The notes beneath the pieces were generated by a model. It was not told the origin of the DNA and did not search any database. It saw only the letters and a list, made by a program, of their open reading frames with translations. From Brachynemurus nebulosus (Eukaryota; Arthropoda; Insecta; Neuroptera; Myrmeleontidae), in NCBI GenBank assembly GCA_035578155.1, contig JAPWDM010000033.1, positions 3,035,346 through 3,099,345 of the forward strand: a stretch of 64,000 nucleotides of DNA, in the 5' to 3' direction. The position numbers were made by a program, and so were the translations under genes. Position 1 is the stretch's first letter, and every line of letters begins with the position of its first letter. Shown piece after piece: positions 22,765 to 31,444 of this stretch.

Positions 22765-23110
22765 AATTGCCCGAGCGGGCATTAACAGATAGAGATTTGT
22801 TTAAATATGCTTGTGTAAAGTTTTTACCCCATTTTCGAGGTGTATTTATGCGTGATAATTTACCCAAACATGGTCCGTGGTATAATGAATGCGGTATTTT
22901 AAATTTAGATAATTCCGCCGGACGTGGTACTCATTGGACATGTTACTGGAAAAATGGAAATTATGTAGACTAGTTTGATAGTTTGGTAATTTAAAACCCC
23001 CGCTTGAGGTGGTTCGCTACTTTAGCGGTAATAATATCACATACAATTATAACAATTATCAGGATTACAACTCGTAAAAATGCGGACATCTCTGTTTAGA
23101 CTTTATAATA
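22761..23110 (+). pseudogene. Adenain-type cysteine protease remnant (Polinton/adintovirus-like)
   Basis: The frame follows the preceding gene by overlapping its stop; it lacks an ATG at the predicted position (TTG). LPERALTDRDLFKYACVK, FRGVFMRDNLP, NECGILNLDNSAGRGTHW match the N-terminal half of adenovirus-type proteases (peptidase C5 family), including the catalytic His in GTHW. A stop follows at 22971-22973. Further similarity continues in other frames to about 23110, including a CGHLC-like word with the expected nucleophile cysteine. This enzyme matures capsid proteins in adenoviruses and Polinton-like elements. The gene has at least one stop and frame changes, so it is dead. Confidence 0.7.
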
Positions 23111-23189
23111 AATATTATAGTGATAGCAATAAATACTTATAAAAGAAAGTAACATTCGCATATTCTTAATAGTTCAAAATATATTTTCA

Positions 23190-23800
23190 TGGCGTTCACA
23201 CTGACATTAACCGGGAATTCATCTATATTATCGGCACACTATTTTCATCCAGACTAAATACTCAATATGAATGCGCCTTATTGGACTTTCAAGTTTATAA
23301 TTCAATACCCAATGTTACAACTAAAAATAATTTGTTTCATTATGCTAACGATAATATTATAGAATTCCCAGTTGGGATGTTTGAGGTGGATGATTTAGCT
23401 GGATATATTGAAAAACATATGTATAATGAATACGGAAATAATATTTATGAGAACAAGCATGACAAGCTATACATTCATTTAAAAGCGAATAATAATACAC
23501 TCAAATGTGAAATAATTAGTAATTAAGTCATTGATTTTACGAAGTCTAATACAGTTGGCTCGGTACTAGGGTTTCGTAAGCAAGTATCAGAGGTCAGTAA
23601 ACTTCACCCTCGCAAGAATCAGTTAGTATAATTAAAGTTACATCTTTACATTTGCAGTGTAATATTACCAGCAACGTTTATATCAATGGTACTCCTGCAC
23701 ACACATTACATGAATTTTCACCTCTTGCCGCACCTGGCTATATATGTAATAGTGGCGGTACCGCGAAATATAATTTATCTGCCTGAATTTTATTTATTTA
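23190..23800 (+). pseudogene. Penton-like (single jelly-roll) capsid protein remnant
   Basis: 81 codons at 23281-23526 (VYNSIPNVTTKNNLFHYAND, IIEFPVGMFEVDDLAGYIE, LKANNNTLKCEI) resemble the vertex/penton-type protein adjacent to the adenain-type protease in adintovirus-like elements. The similarity continues beyond the stop in other frames (around 23530-23640 and 23650-23800, including VAVPRNIIYLPEF), so there are at least two frame disruptions. A weak start region is visible near 23190. Gene order PLA2-type protein, protease, penton-like protein on one strand supports a viral block. Annotated from memory of the family, not a search. Confidence 0.55.
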
Positions 23801-24023
23801 TAACCCCATCGGGGTTCGGTCAGTGTTTTATATCGTCTGATTATTTTGTGGGAGAGGGGTTAATGCATAGTATGTCTCTCTATGAAGTAAACATGCGATA
23901 TGACACCAGAAGGAGGCATAAACCGCGTAACTCTGCCCGGAATATAACGTAGTATGGATATTATAGGTTACAACTGGTGTGAATGGCGGCCATAATTTAA
24001 TAAACTGATATGTCCGGGTCTAA

Positions 24024-24026
<3 letters not shown>

Positions 24027-24092
<66 letters not shown>
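24027..24092. repeat. (TA)n microsatellite
   Basis: About 66 bp of TA repeat lying 16 bp left of the foldback element at 24109. Confidence 0.95.
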
Positions 24093-24093
<1 letters not shown>

Positions 24094-24108
24094 CATGTAT
24101 TTTTTTTA

Positions 24109-24634
24109 TATATACAGGATATCCTAAAAGTTAACGATATCCCTTGGAAGGATGATAGACCAGCTCATGCCTATCCAGAATGTCAGAATATCGTCTGGTA
24201 AAATATCGTTGGTTTTCAAGATATTGGCACTTTTATGAGACTTAGGAAAATTGACAATTTTGATCAGATTTTCGAGTACCACGAGTATGAAGAACCAAAC
24301 TTAGCTAACAAAAAAATATTTATGTATGAATCGGCCTAAAAGGGTTTATTTTTTCCAAGATATTTTAAGTCTATTACCCTTACTTAGGATTGTGATCTAC
24401 AAAATGACTCTTCAGTGTTGCGTACTAAAAATTAGGATTTCAGAAATTCAAGTCTTGCAACTGTGGTACTCGAAAATCTGATCAAAATTGTCGATTTTCA
24501 TGAAACTCATAAAAGTGCCAATATCTTGAAAACCGACGATATTTTGCCAGACGATATTTTGATATTCTGGTCAGGAAAGAGCTAGTCTATCATCGCTCCA
24601 AGGGATATCGTTGAATTTTGGGACACCCTGTATA
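24109..24634. mobile_element. Foldback-type MITE with about 170-bp inverted repeats
   Basis: Left arm 24109-24280 and right arm 24465-24634 are inverted copies of each other (for example TTCAAGATATTGGCACTTTT and AAAAGTGCCAATATCTTGAA), ending at TATACAGGATATCC on the left and GGGACACCCTGTATA on the right. The 184-bp spacer has no coding frame. Ends of the TATACAGGGTGTCCC type are widespread in insect DNA elements. Target duplication is masked by the AT-rich flank. Confidence 0.88.
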
Positions 24635-24639
24635 CGTCG

Positions 24640-25200
24640 AATCGAAACTTCAAACATCATTAAATGAAGTGCGATAAAATTTTGAACATATACATATCAA
24701 AACTAAAACAATATGAAAATTATGACGAAAATTACATGTCTAAGTTAGACACACATTTTATTTCTTTGAAAACTGGAGGCTGGTAATCCTGTAAAATGTA
24801 TTAGTAAAAAATGAAATCCGTAGTTTTTATTGGTACAGCTGTTGAGAGGACGTTTTTCTCTCTATAATGACGTAAGGAACAGATGTTTATTGTTGCAGGT
24901 TAGTGTAGAAATTATTTACTTTTTAAATTGGTGCTATGTGTCCGGGTCTAGACCCCCTTTCCGGATCTAGACGATTTTACGGTATATAACGTAAGAGCTG
25001 TTGAACGATTTTCTGTCTTTATAAAAGTCAAAACTGACTTTATAAAATTCACAAAAAATTAGACTTTAAATTAAAATAAAAACTGACTTTAAAAACAAAT
25101 TACAAAAAAAATTCACAAAAAACAATTCGATAGCACGAAGCACATTTTATTCATAAGGTTGTAATACACAATATCTGTAAAAGCACTTAGCCTCATCTAT
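24640..25200. other. Unassigned AT-rich DNA
   Basis: No gene seen. TGTCCGGGTCTAGAC near 24940 echoes TGTCCGGGTCTAAAC at 24011, so the two may be flanks or repeats of one element separated by the foldback insertion. Confidence 0.4.
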
Positions 25201-25520
25201 TTATAATTATCAAATTACTGACGTCGTCACATTTGAAGGTTGCGACATAGCAATGTCATGCACGTGGAAATAAAAATTGCTTTGTAATCACATATGCATT
25301 AATTTCAAAGTGACCTTCGAGATGGGATGCATCGGCGACTCTTTGTTCTTAAAATACGTGACATTTTCAATTTTTTAACGGAAGTATCATATTTCAATGT
25401 CGCGACATACATTACAAAGTGGCCTTTGAGACGGGATACTCATTAAGAAAAAAATCATCATTTGTACAGTTGCATCCATAAGTTGAGATAATATTTTTAT
25501 GTCCTGATGGTCCTTATTAA

Positions 25521-25534
25521 TAAAGTGTAATAGT
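25521..25534. repeat. 14-bp target-site duplication, left copy
   Basis: TAAAGTGTAATAGT, identical to 26344-26357. These bases occur once in the uninterrupted repeat units near 27050 and 27668, which confirms that they are a duplicated target. Confidence 0.93.
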
Positions 25535-25616
25535 TTAATAGTAAGGATTTTTGGAGTTAGGTCATCGGTTTAAAAAAGGAGAAAATAAAAAATAAATAAC
25601 AAGATTTTTTAAAAAT

Positions 25617-25660
25617 TGGCGCTACCATGGTTTCATGCAACAGCACATCTTCAGGCGCTC
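25617..25660 (-). ncRNA. Hammerhead-ribozyme-like motif in the Penelope-like element
   Basis: On the minus strand, GAGCGCCTGAAGATGTGCTG followed by TTGCATGAAACCATGGTAGC: core words CUGAAGA (CUGANGA) and GAAAC; helix II GUGC/GCAU around a UGUU loop; helix III ACC-AU-GGU, which is a self-complementary octamer; A as the cleavage nucleotide; helix I GCGC on both sides. Hammerheads with minimal palindromic helix III are known in Penelope-like elements and are thought to act as dimers. The U after CUGAAGA lacks a canonical partner, so cleavage is uncertain. Confidence 0.55.
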
Positions 25661-25960
25661 TATATTAATTAAAAAGATAAACAAAAACATGTCAAATACA
25701 TAAAAAACATTAAAACAGTATATAAAATGAATTGAATTAAATTACAAAAGTTGAAAATTAGAGAAAGTTTGAATAATAAATTTGTGTATTTAGTATTAAA
25801 ATCAGAAAAGATGATGTAAGATTTTTGTTAAATTGTTACATAGTTATAAAAATAATTATTTTTTAAAAAAAAATAAGCTAGAAAATTTTTTTTTTAAAAA
25901 AGAGGTTACAGGCACAAAAAAGATTATTTAAATAGCATGAAGGGACTACAAAAAGGCTGT

Positions 25961-26343
25961 TTATATAGGTTTATGAAGTTGTTTTGGTGTGTATGTTTTG
26001 AAGATGATGGAGTAGGCATTATCCAACTGAATTGAAGCAGTGCATATGTTCGAGTTTGGTTTGATAGAGGTGATCCACGCATCTTCTAGAATGAATCGCT
26101 TTCTAGAATTTTCTTCTTTTTGAAGTGTGAGCAGATGTTCTAGATCAAAATGGTGGTTTTGCTGCCACGCATGCTGGACAAGACCAGAATGAAAATCGGC
26201 GCGCTGGACATTCCTACGATGTTGATTCATTCTAGTTGAGAGATGCTGTCGTGTGGTACCAACGTATGCCGCTTCACAGCCCTTGCATTTCACCATGTAT
26301 ACAACATTTTGCTGTTTTCCAACAGGAACTGAAGGAAACTATT
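25961..26343 (-). pseudogene. GIY-YIG endonuclease domain, C-terminal part of Penelope-like ORF
   Basis: Minus strand. The continuous frame reaches the truncated end at 26343; the 111-codon segment with an initiator Met is 25961-26296. VVYMVKC just upstream and AYVGTTRQHLSTRMNQHRR form the GIY-YIG nuclease signature of Penelope-like elements (cysteine-containing CKGC linker as in the family). It is followed by HAWQQNHHFD, a long helical stretch and LEDAWITSIKPNSN. In full elements this domain nicks the target for reverse transcription; here the reverse transcriptase is absent. Confidence 0.85.
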
Positions 26344-26357
26344 TAAAGTGTAATAGT
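26344..26357. repeat. 14-bp target-site duplication, right copy
   Basis: TAAAGTGTAATAGT, identical to 25521-25534. Confidence 0.93.
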
Positions 26358-28289
26358 AGTTTTATCATACGCATTTCAAAACTTGCTGGCATATATAATT
26401 ATTTTAGACTTTTAAGAATGGGATATAGATAAAAGAATTGATTTTCTCTCCAAAATTTTTTTTGCTAAGTATAGTTACAAAATAAATACGCTATTAAAAC
26501 TCATAAATTTTTTCAATGCTATCAAAATTCCGTGAGTTCTTGCCGATTTTTCCAATTCATTCTCAAAAAATATTTCTTCATTGTTGTTGACAGTCCCATT
26601 GTTGGAAACTGTATTGCTGCTTTTAACTAAAATTTTTTAAATTGTTTTAAACATTAAGATATATATTTACCGCTAAGACAGGTTCTACTGTATTATGTAA
26701 AAAAGTGAAAATCAGAACAGGTTCTACTGTATTTATAAACATCTCATTGAGTGGTACAACCTATGGTACCGCTATCAATCCACGTGTGAGAATAAAAATT
26801 TCATCGTCAACACATAATTACATATTGGCCTTGGTGAATGCACGTACAACAGAAGTATCATATTTCAATGTCGCGACATGCTGATGCCGTCCACATGCAA
26901 ATAAAAATTGCTTTGTAATCATATGTGTCTCAATTACAAAGCGGCCTTTGAGACGGGATGCTTTTTAAGAAAAAATTATCATTTGTAGCGTTGCGTCCAT
27001 AAGTATACGAATGCGGAGATTTTTTTTATTTTCTGATGGTCCTTATTAATAAAGTGTAATAGTATTTTTATCATACACATTTCAAAATTTGCTAGCATAT
27101 ATAATTATTATTTTAGACTTTAAGAATGGGATATAGATAAAAAAGATTGATTTTCTCTTCAATTTTTTTTTTTAAATAAATACAGTATTAAAACTCATAA
27201 ATTTTTCCAATGTTATCAAAATCCCGTGAGTTCTTGTCGATTTTTGCAATTCTTCTCAAAAAATATTTTTTCATTGTTGTTGACGGTCCCATTGTTGGAA
27301 ATTGTATTGTTGCTTTTAACTCGAGAATTCTTAAATTGTCTTAAACATTAAGCTATATTTTACCGCTAAGACAAGTTCTACTGTGTTATGTAAAAAAAGG
27401 GGGAAATCAGAACAGGTTTTACAGTACATGTATCATATTCCCAAAGTACGTGACATTTCCTACGATTTAACGGGAGTATCATATTTCAATGTCGTGACAT
27501 ACTGGCACCGCGCAAATAAAAATTGCTTTGTAATCATGTATCTATTAATTACAAAGTCCCCTTTGAGACGGGATGCTTATTAAGAAAAAAATTATCATTT
27601 TTACAGTTGCATCCATAAGGTTATAAATGCCTTAGATTATTTTTTTATTTTTTGATGGTCTTTATTAATAAAGTGTAATAGTATTTTTATCATACACATT
27701 TCCAAAACTTGCTAGCATATATAATTACTTTAAACTTTTAAGGATGTGATTTTTTCTCCAGATTTTTTTTTATTATGTATTGCTACAAAATAAATACAGT
27801 ATTAAAACTCATAAATTTTTTCCAATGCTATCAAAATTCCGTGAGTTCTTGTCGATTTTTCCAATCCATTCTCAAAAAATATCTTTTCATTGTTGTTGAC
27901 AGTCCGATTGTTGGAAATTGTATTGTTGCTTTTAACTAAAATTTGGTTTAAACATTAAGATATTTTAAATTGTTTTAAACATTAAGATATGTTTTACCGC
28001 TAAGACAAATTCTACTGTATTATGTAAAAAAGTGAAAAACAGAACAAGTTTTACTGTACATTTCTCATATTACGTACGTGACTTTTTTGGATTAAGCTAG
28101 TTTAACGATATCAATTGCAACTGGTAATTAAAAAATTTTTATGTTCCTAGAGATATAATATTACTTTATCAGCGACTCTTTTTTCTTAAAGTATGTGACA
28201 TTTTTTACGATTTAACGGAAGTATCATATTTCAATGTCGCGATATACTGACGTCGTGCACGTGGTGATAAAAATTGCTTTGCATTTCTT

Positions 28290-28821
28290 AATTTTAAATA
28301 AATTTATAAAAAATATAAAATGTGTTTTTATTTAGATGAAACCTGTATAAATTTTCAGATAAAAATATATAAATTTTTATACAATCATAGAAGTTAAAAC
28401 CAGTTTATTAACGAATATAGCGTATGCCTTCTAATGACGTCACAAGCACAGCCAAGTTTAAACATGTTTCAGGTTGAATTCTAAATCTAGTAGTGAAAAG
28501 TATAACTATCAAAGGATTTTGCAGCATCATCTATAGACAATTTTTCAAATTTACTGCAGGGTCCTCTAGTGTTCAGCTTCATCTAGTAGTGAAAAGTATA
28601 ACTATCAATGGTTTTTGAGCGCCATCTATTGACAATTTTTCAAATTTACAGGGTTTGCTATTGTTCAGCGCCATCTAGTAGTGAAAAGTATAATTTTTAG
28701 GTTCACTTAGGTTCCGTTAGGTTGGACGCGGAACCCGCATAGGTTAGCTACCATCTGCCAAGGTCACTCAAAAAACTGGAAGGTGGGTAGGTGGTTCTCG
28801 CACCGCTATATTTCTACTACT
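28290..28821 (+). repeat. Polinton-like terminal repeat fragment
   Basis: Shares with 50930-51531 and 60110-60735 the blocks AAATGTGTTTTTAT, TTTCAGATAAAAATAT, CGCCATCTAGTAGTGAAAA, CAATTTTTCAAATTTAC and AAGGTCGCTCAAAAAA, and ends in CTACTACT like the 3.56-kb element. The last 40 bp are diverged. It could be the right end of a larger decayed element that includes the virus-like genes at 21992-23800, but that link is inferred from proximity. Confidence 0.65.
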
Positions 28822-29415
28822 GCCGTGCATGAAATTAATATCATTAATATAAATTGTTAATATTAGAATACTGGGGGAATTATTTTGGTAACAGAAAACA
28901 GAGGAAAAAATATACGATTTGATATTGATAATTATGTCTTTTATTGCATTTAATAAATATCGAAAATACGGAGTCGCACTACATACGAACACGCTTCAAA
29001 TAATCACATAAGGTATATATTACCCATAGTGACGAAATACTCAGCTGGTACACTATTTTGACAGCTAATACACTATATGACCTCACCTCACTATAATGAC
29101 GTTACAGTTTATTATTATTTAACATTTGACACAAATTTTAAATACAGTCAAGTACCGTATTGTTGACATGATCCAGTGCTGTTTCTCAATTAACCAAGTA
29201 TCACTTGACGTCGTACGGTATCCGTGACCGTCCCGTCAATGTTTTAGTATACATAGTCATTTGGTACTCATAATAAGTCCTCTGATGACTTACGCGGTAT
29301 GCAATTTTCTGTAAGTAGAAAATTTAACACTTTAAACAAATATTAAATCGACGTACCATTAGTAAGCGTGCGTATAATGGATAATATAAACTCAAATTTA
29401 TTATAATGAAAGTGT
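28822..29415. other. Unassigned DNA; possible further exon of the P-like gene
   Basis: On the minus strand TTCTACTTACAG at about 29311 would be a good splice acceptor followed by an open stretch (KIAYRVSHQRTYYEYQMT). It sits where the next exon of the P-like transposase would be, but I do not recognise family residues in it. Confidence 0.3.
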
Positions 29416-29423
29416 TATTATAC

Positions 29424-29630
29424 CTCTAAATTGTCTTGATTAACTTTTCCCGGTAATAAGTATTTAAAGCCAAAATTATTAATTAAATATTCACAAAGTT
29501 CTATAGTTGATGTCAACGTCAGACGAAGATTGTGAGCTGTTTTTAATGATAAAAAATCGTCTTCTGTAATATCACAATTAATGAAGGCTCTTTCCCAATC
29601 ATTTAGCTATTCTAAACTGGTCTGTAAAAT
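29424..29630 (-). pseudogene. P-element/THAP9-like transposase, C-terminal exon
   Basis: Minus strand, bounded by a splice acceptor (TATTCCAG) above 29630 and a donor (GAG/GTATAA) at 29424. The translation LNDWERAFINCDITEDDFLS, then LTLTSTIELCEYL, then FGFKYLLPGKVNQDNLE matches the conserved C-terminal block of P-element/THAP9 transposases. An in-frame TAG lies near 29605, where relatives usually have Trp. Part of the multi-exon gene that begins near 45974. Confidence 0.8.
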
Positions 29631-29776
29631 CTGGAATAGTTAATTTTACTTAGCATGTTTATTATAAAAAAAAAAACAACTATTTTTAAACTTTAATGTA
29701 AACATCGTAAACATTATAGATAAAAATTATTAGAATGCAATAAAAAAAGGATCTATGTTAGAATTGAATTTATTAC

Positions 29777-29897
29777 CCGGAAGTCTTCAGAATCTGGTGT
29801 AAGCCCTAGATTTGGAAGTTTCCTATTCAGGGCGTCGAACATATCATTATTGTAAATTTTCAAAATTTAATAGTTTCTTCACAACTAATCATACAAT
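29777..29897 (-). pseudogene. P-element/THAP9-like transposase, exon 5
   Basis: Minus strand, acceptor CACAATGCAG above 29897 and donor CGG/GTAATA at 29777. It encodes ISCEETIKF, then after a one-base shift NNDMFDALNRKLPNL and LTPDSEDF, a block that normally precedes the C-terminal exon in THAP9-like proteins. The frame shift indicates decay. Confidence 0.75.
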
Positions 29898-30403
29898 CTG
29901 CATTGTGAAACAAGTACCATTGCAACCCGAATTACTAAATACCTACATTCAAATTAAATAATTTACGTACTATTAATTTTGAATTTAAAAAAAAAAATCA
30001 TGTCTTAATTTTCTGTATACCTAAATTAACTAAAAGTTTGTTTTTGCATATTATTAAAATTTTCAGAATTTGAAAAAAATTAAATTCAAAATGTAGGTAA
30101 AAATTTACAAAAAATTACGAAATTTTTTTGCTGAAAATCATAGTAGAAGTATGAAAATATTTCCGTTATAAATTTTTCATAATTCGCATTGATTTTTAAA
30201 TAAACTCCATCATCACCAAGTTTTACACCATCATCAAGTTTGAAACAAAATTTTTGTAATTTTGAGCTTGTTAAATATTTTTAGATTTTGTTTCTCTATC
30301 TTTGTCTAAAATAGACAAGAGAGGGAAAAAATCTACAATATTAGCAAATATTATCATATATTTAGTTTAATAATAGAATATATGTAAAAAAAAAATTAAA
30401 TAC

Positions 30404-30560
30404 TTGTGTAGCGAGACGGACACGTATTTTTGAAACACTATCTAGCTGAATGGGTCGTTGGGTCAGTTTAGGGGACACTGTTGCATTTCCACTGTGCTGA
30501 TCAATTATAAATAATCTTTCAATATATTCCCATTTTATATAATTTTTTGGTAGAACAAGT
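30404..30560 (-). pseudogene. P-element/THAP9-like transposase, exon 4
   Basis: Minus strand, acceptor TACTATTTTAG above 30560 and donor CACAA/GTATTT at 30404. It encodes LVLPKNYIKWEYIERLFII, then LTQRPIQLDSVSKIRVRLAT, the usual continuation after the HLIKCVRN block found at 40887-42243. This links the two halves across a 10.3-kb intron that holds two Dong-like elements. Confidence 0.78.
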
Positions 30561-31079
30561 CTAAAATAGTATAAAAGAAGATTTGTTTACTATTATTACT
30601 TATTTTAATTCCTTTAGTACTAGTGATGAGCTCAGCTGGTTATATCAACTTTCGTAAAGAATGCAACTAACGAGTTTCGGTTGTCTTATGTCGATAGCTG
30701 GGCATTATATAGTAAAGAGCAGCTATTTTCTAAATAAATTAAACAATGCCTACCCATCTTGCAATTATGCTATAGAAATATGTATTAAATTTTTATCTAG
30801 AATATTAAAATATATACCGGTACTTAAGGGGTTAAAAAGAAAAAGATTTACTACTTCTGTTTTCTAGTTTCCTTTTTTTTATATACAAAGATTATAGTCA
30901 GAAATAAATTTATTTTTTATTAATTATTTTAAAGATACACATTCATGGTAAAAATAATTTCCTTTAAGTATAAAAAGGTAGCGCTGAAAAATGACTTGAA
31001 ATTGATGGATGGTATAATTGCGGTGCTGACATATAGGATATTTCAACAAAAAAAACCTGAAATTAAAAAAAAATATGGT
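30561..31079. other. Intron of the P-like gene, no gene recognised
   Basis: AT-rich, with a 68-codon plus-strand frame at 30661 that has no recognisable similarity. Confidence 0.5.
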
Positions 31080-31095
31080 AAATAATAATAATAAC

Positions 31096-31143
<48 letters not shown>
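31080..31143. repeat. (AAT)n microsatellite at the 5' side of Dong-like copy 1
   Basis: About 64 bp of AAT repeat with one interruption (AAC), ending in AATAAACGCCCTG, the start of the element. Confidence 0.95.
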
Positions 31144-31444
31144 CGCCCTGTGGGTGGGGGCTTCACTTTGCAGAATTTGCCCACAGTAAGTCCTGCTTGT
31201 CGTAAAAGGCGACTAAAAGGACAACCCATTAGGATGGAGAAAAGAAAAAATAAGCCTCGGAAAAATGCCGCTGCCGGTGGAGCGACCGGGCGCATCAGGG
31301 TCACCACTGAATGTGACAGTTTAGATCGCGGTGACGACAGGCTGGGTTCTAGGCAGCCACCTGTCAGCTGTAACAACACCTTCAGCCAAAATACTACCGC
31401 CCTACTTACAGAGCCACCAACACCTTTGGCTCAGCCGACTTTAA

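Larger units (their letters stand above)
25535..26343 (-). mobile_element. 5'-truncated Penelope-like retroelement
   Basis: 809 bp on the minus strand between perfect 14-bp target duplications. The copy retains only the C-terminal GIY-YIG endonuclease coding part and the 3' region, with a hammerhead-like motif at 25617-25660. Truncation at the 5' end is typical of target-primed retrotransposition. Confidence 0.9.
25205..28290. repeat. Long-period tandem repeat (about 0.62-0.75 kb units)
   Basis: The word AGTATCATATTTCAATGTCG recurs at about 25382, 26851, 27475 and 28222. The block ATAAAAATTGCTTTGTAATCA, then GAGACGGGATGC, then GATGGTCCTTATTAATAAAG, then CATATATAATT, then CCGTGAGTTCTTG, then ACCGCTAAGACA recurs in the same order in each unit. 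There are about three full units plus a partial one. The first unit is split by the Penelope-like insertion at 25535-26343. No protein frame is conserved. It may be a local satellite or the interior repeats of the adjoining Polinton-like element, whose terminal repeat starts at about 28290. Confidence 0.85.

Noticed and set aside
25205..28290. Possible CRISPR-like array because of regular repeats
   Set aside because: Units are 0.6-0.75 kb and diverged, in a eukaryotic context; no short direct repeats with unique spacers.
30924..31379. Minus-strand frame with a long leucine run
   Set aside because: It is the complement of (AAT)n and of the Dong-like 5' end; a shadow frame.
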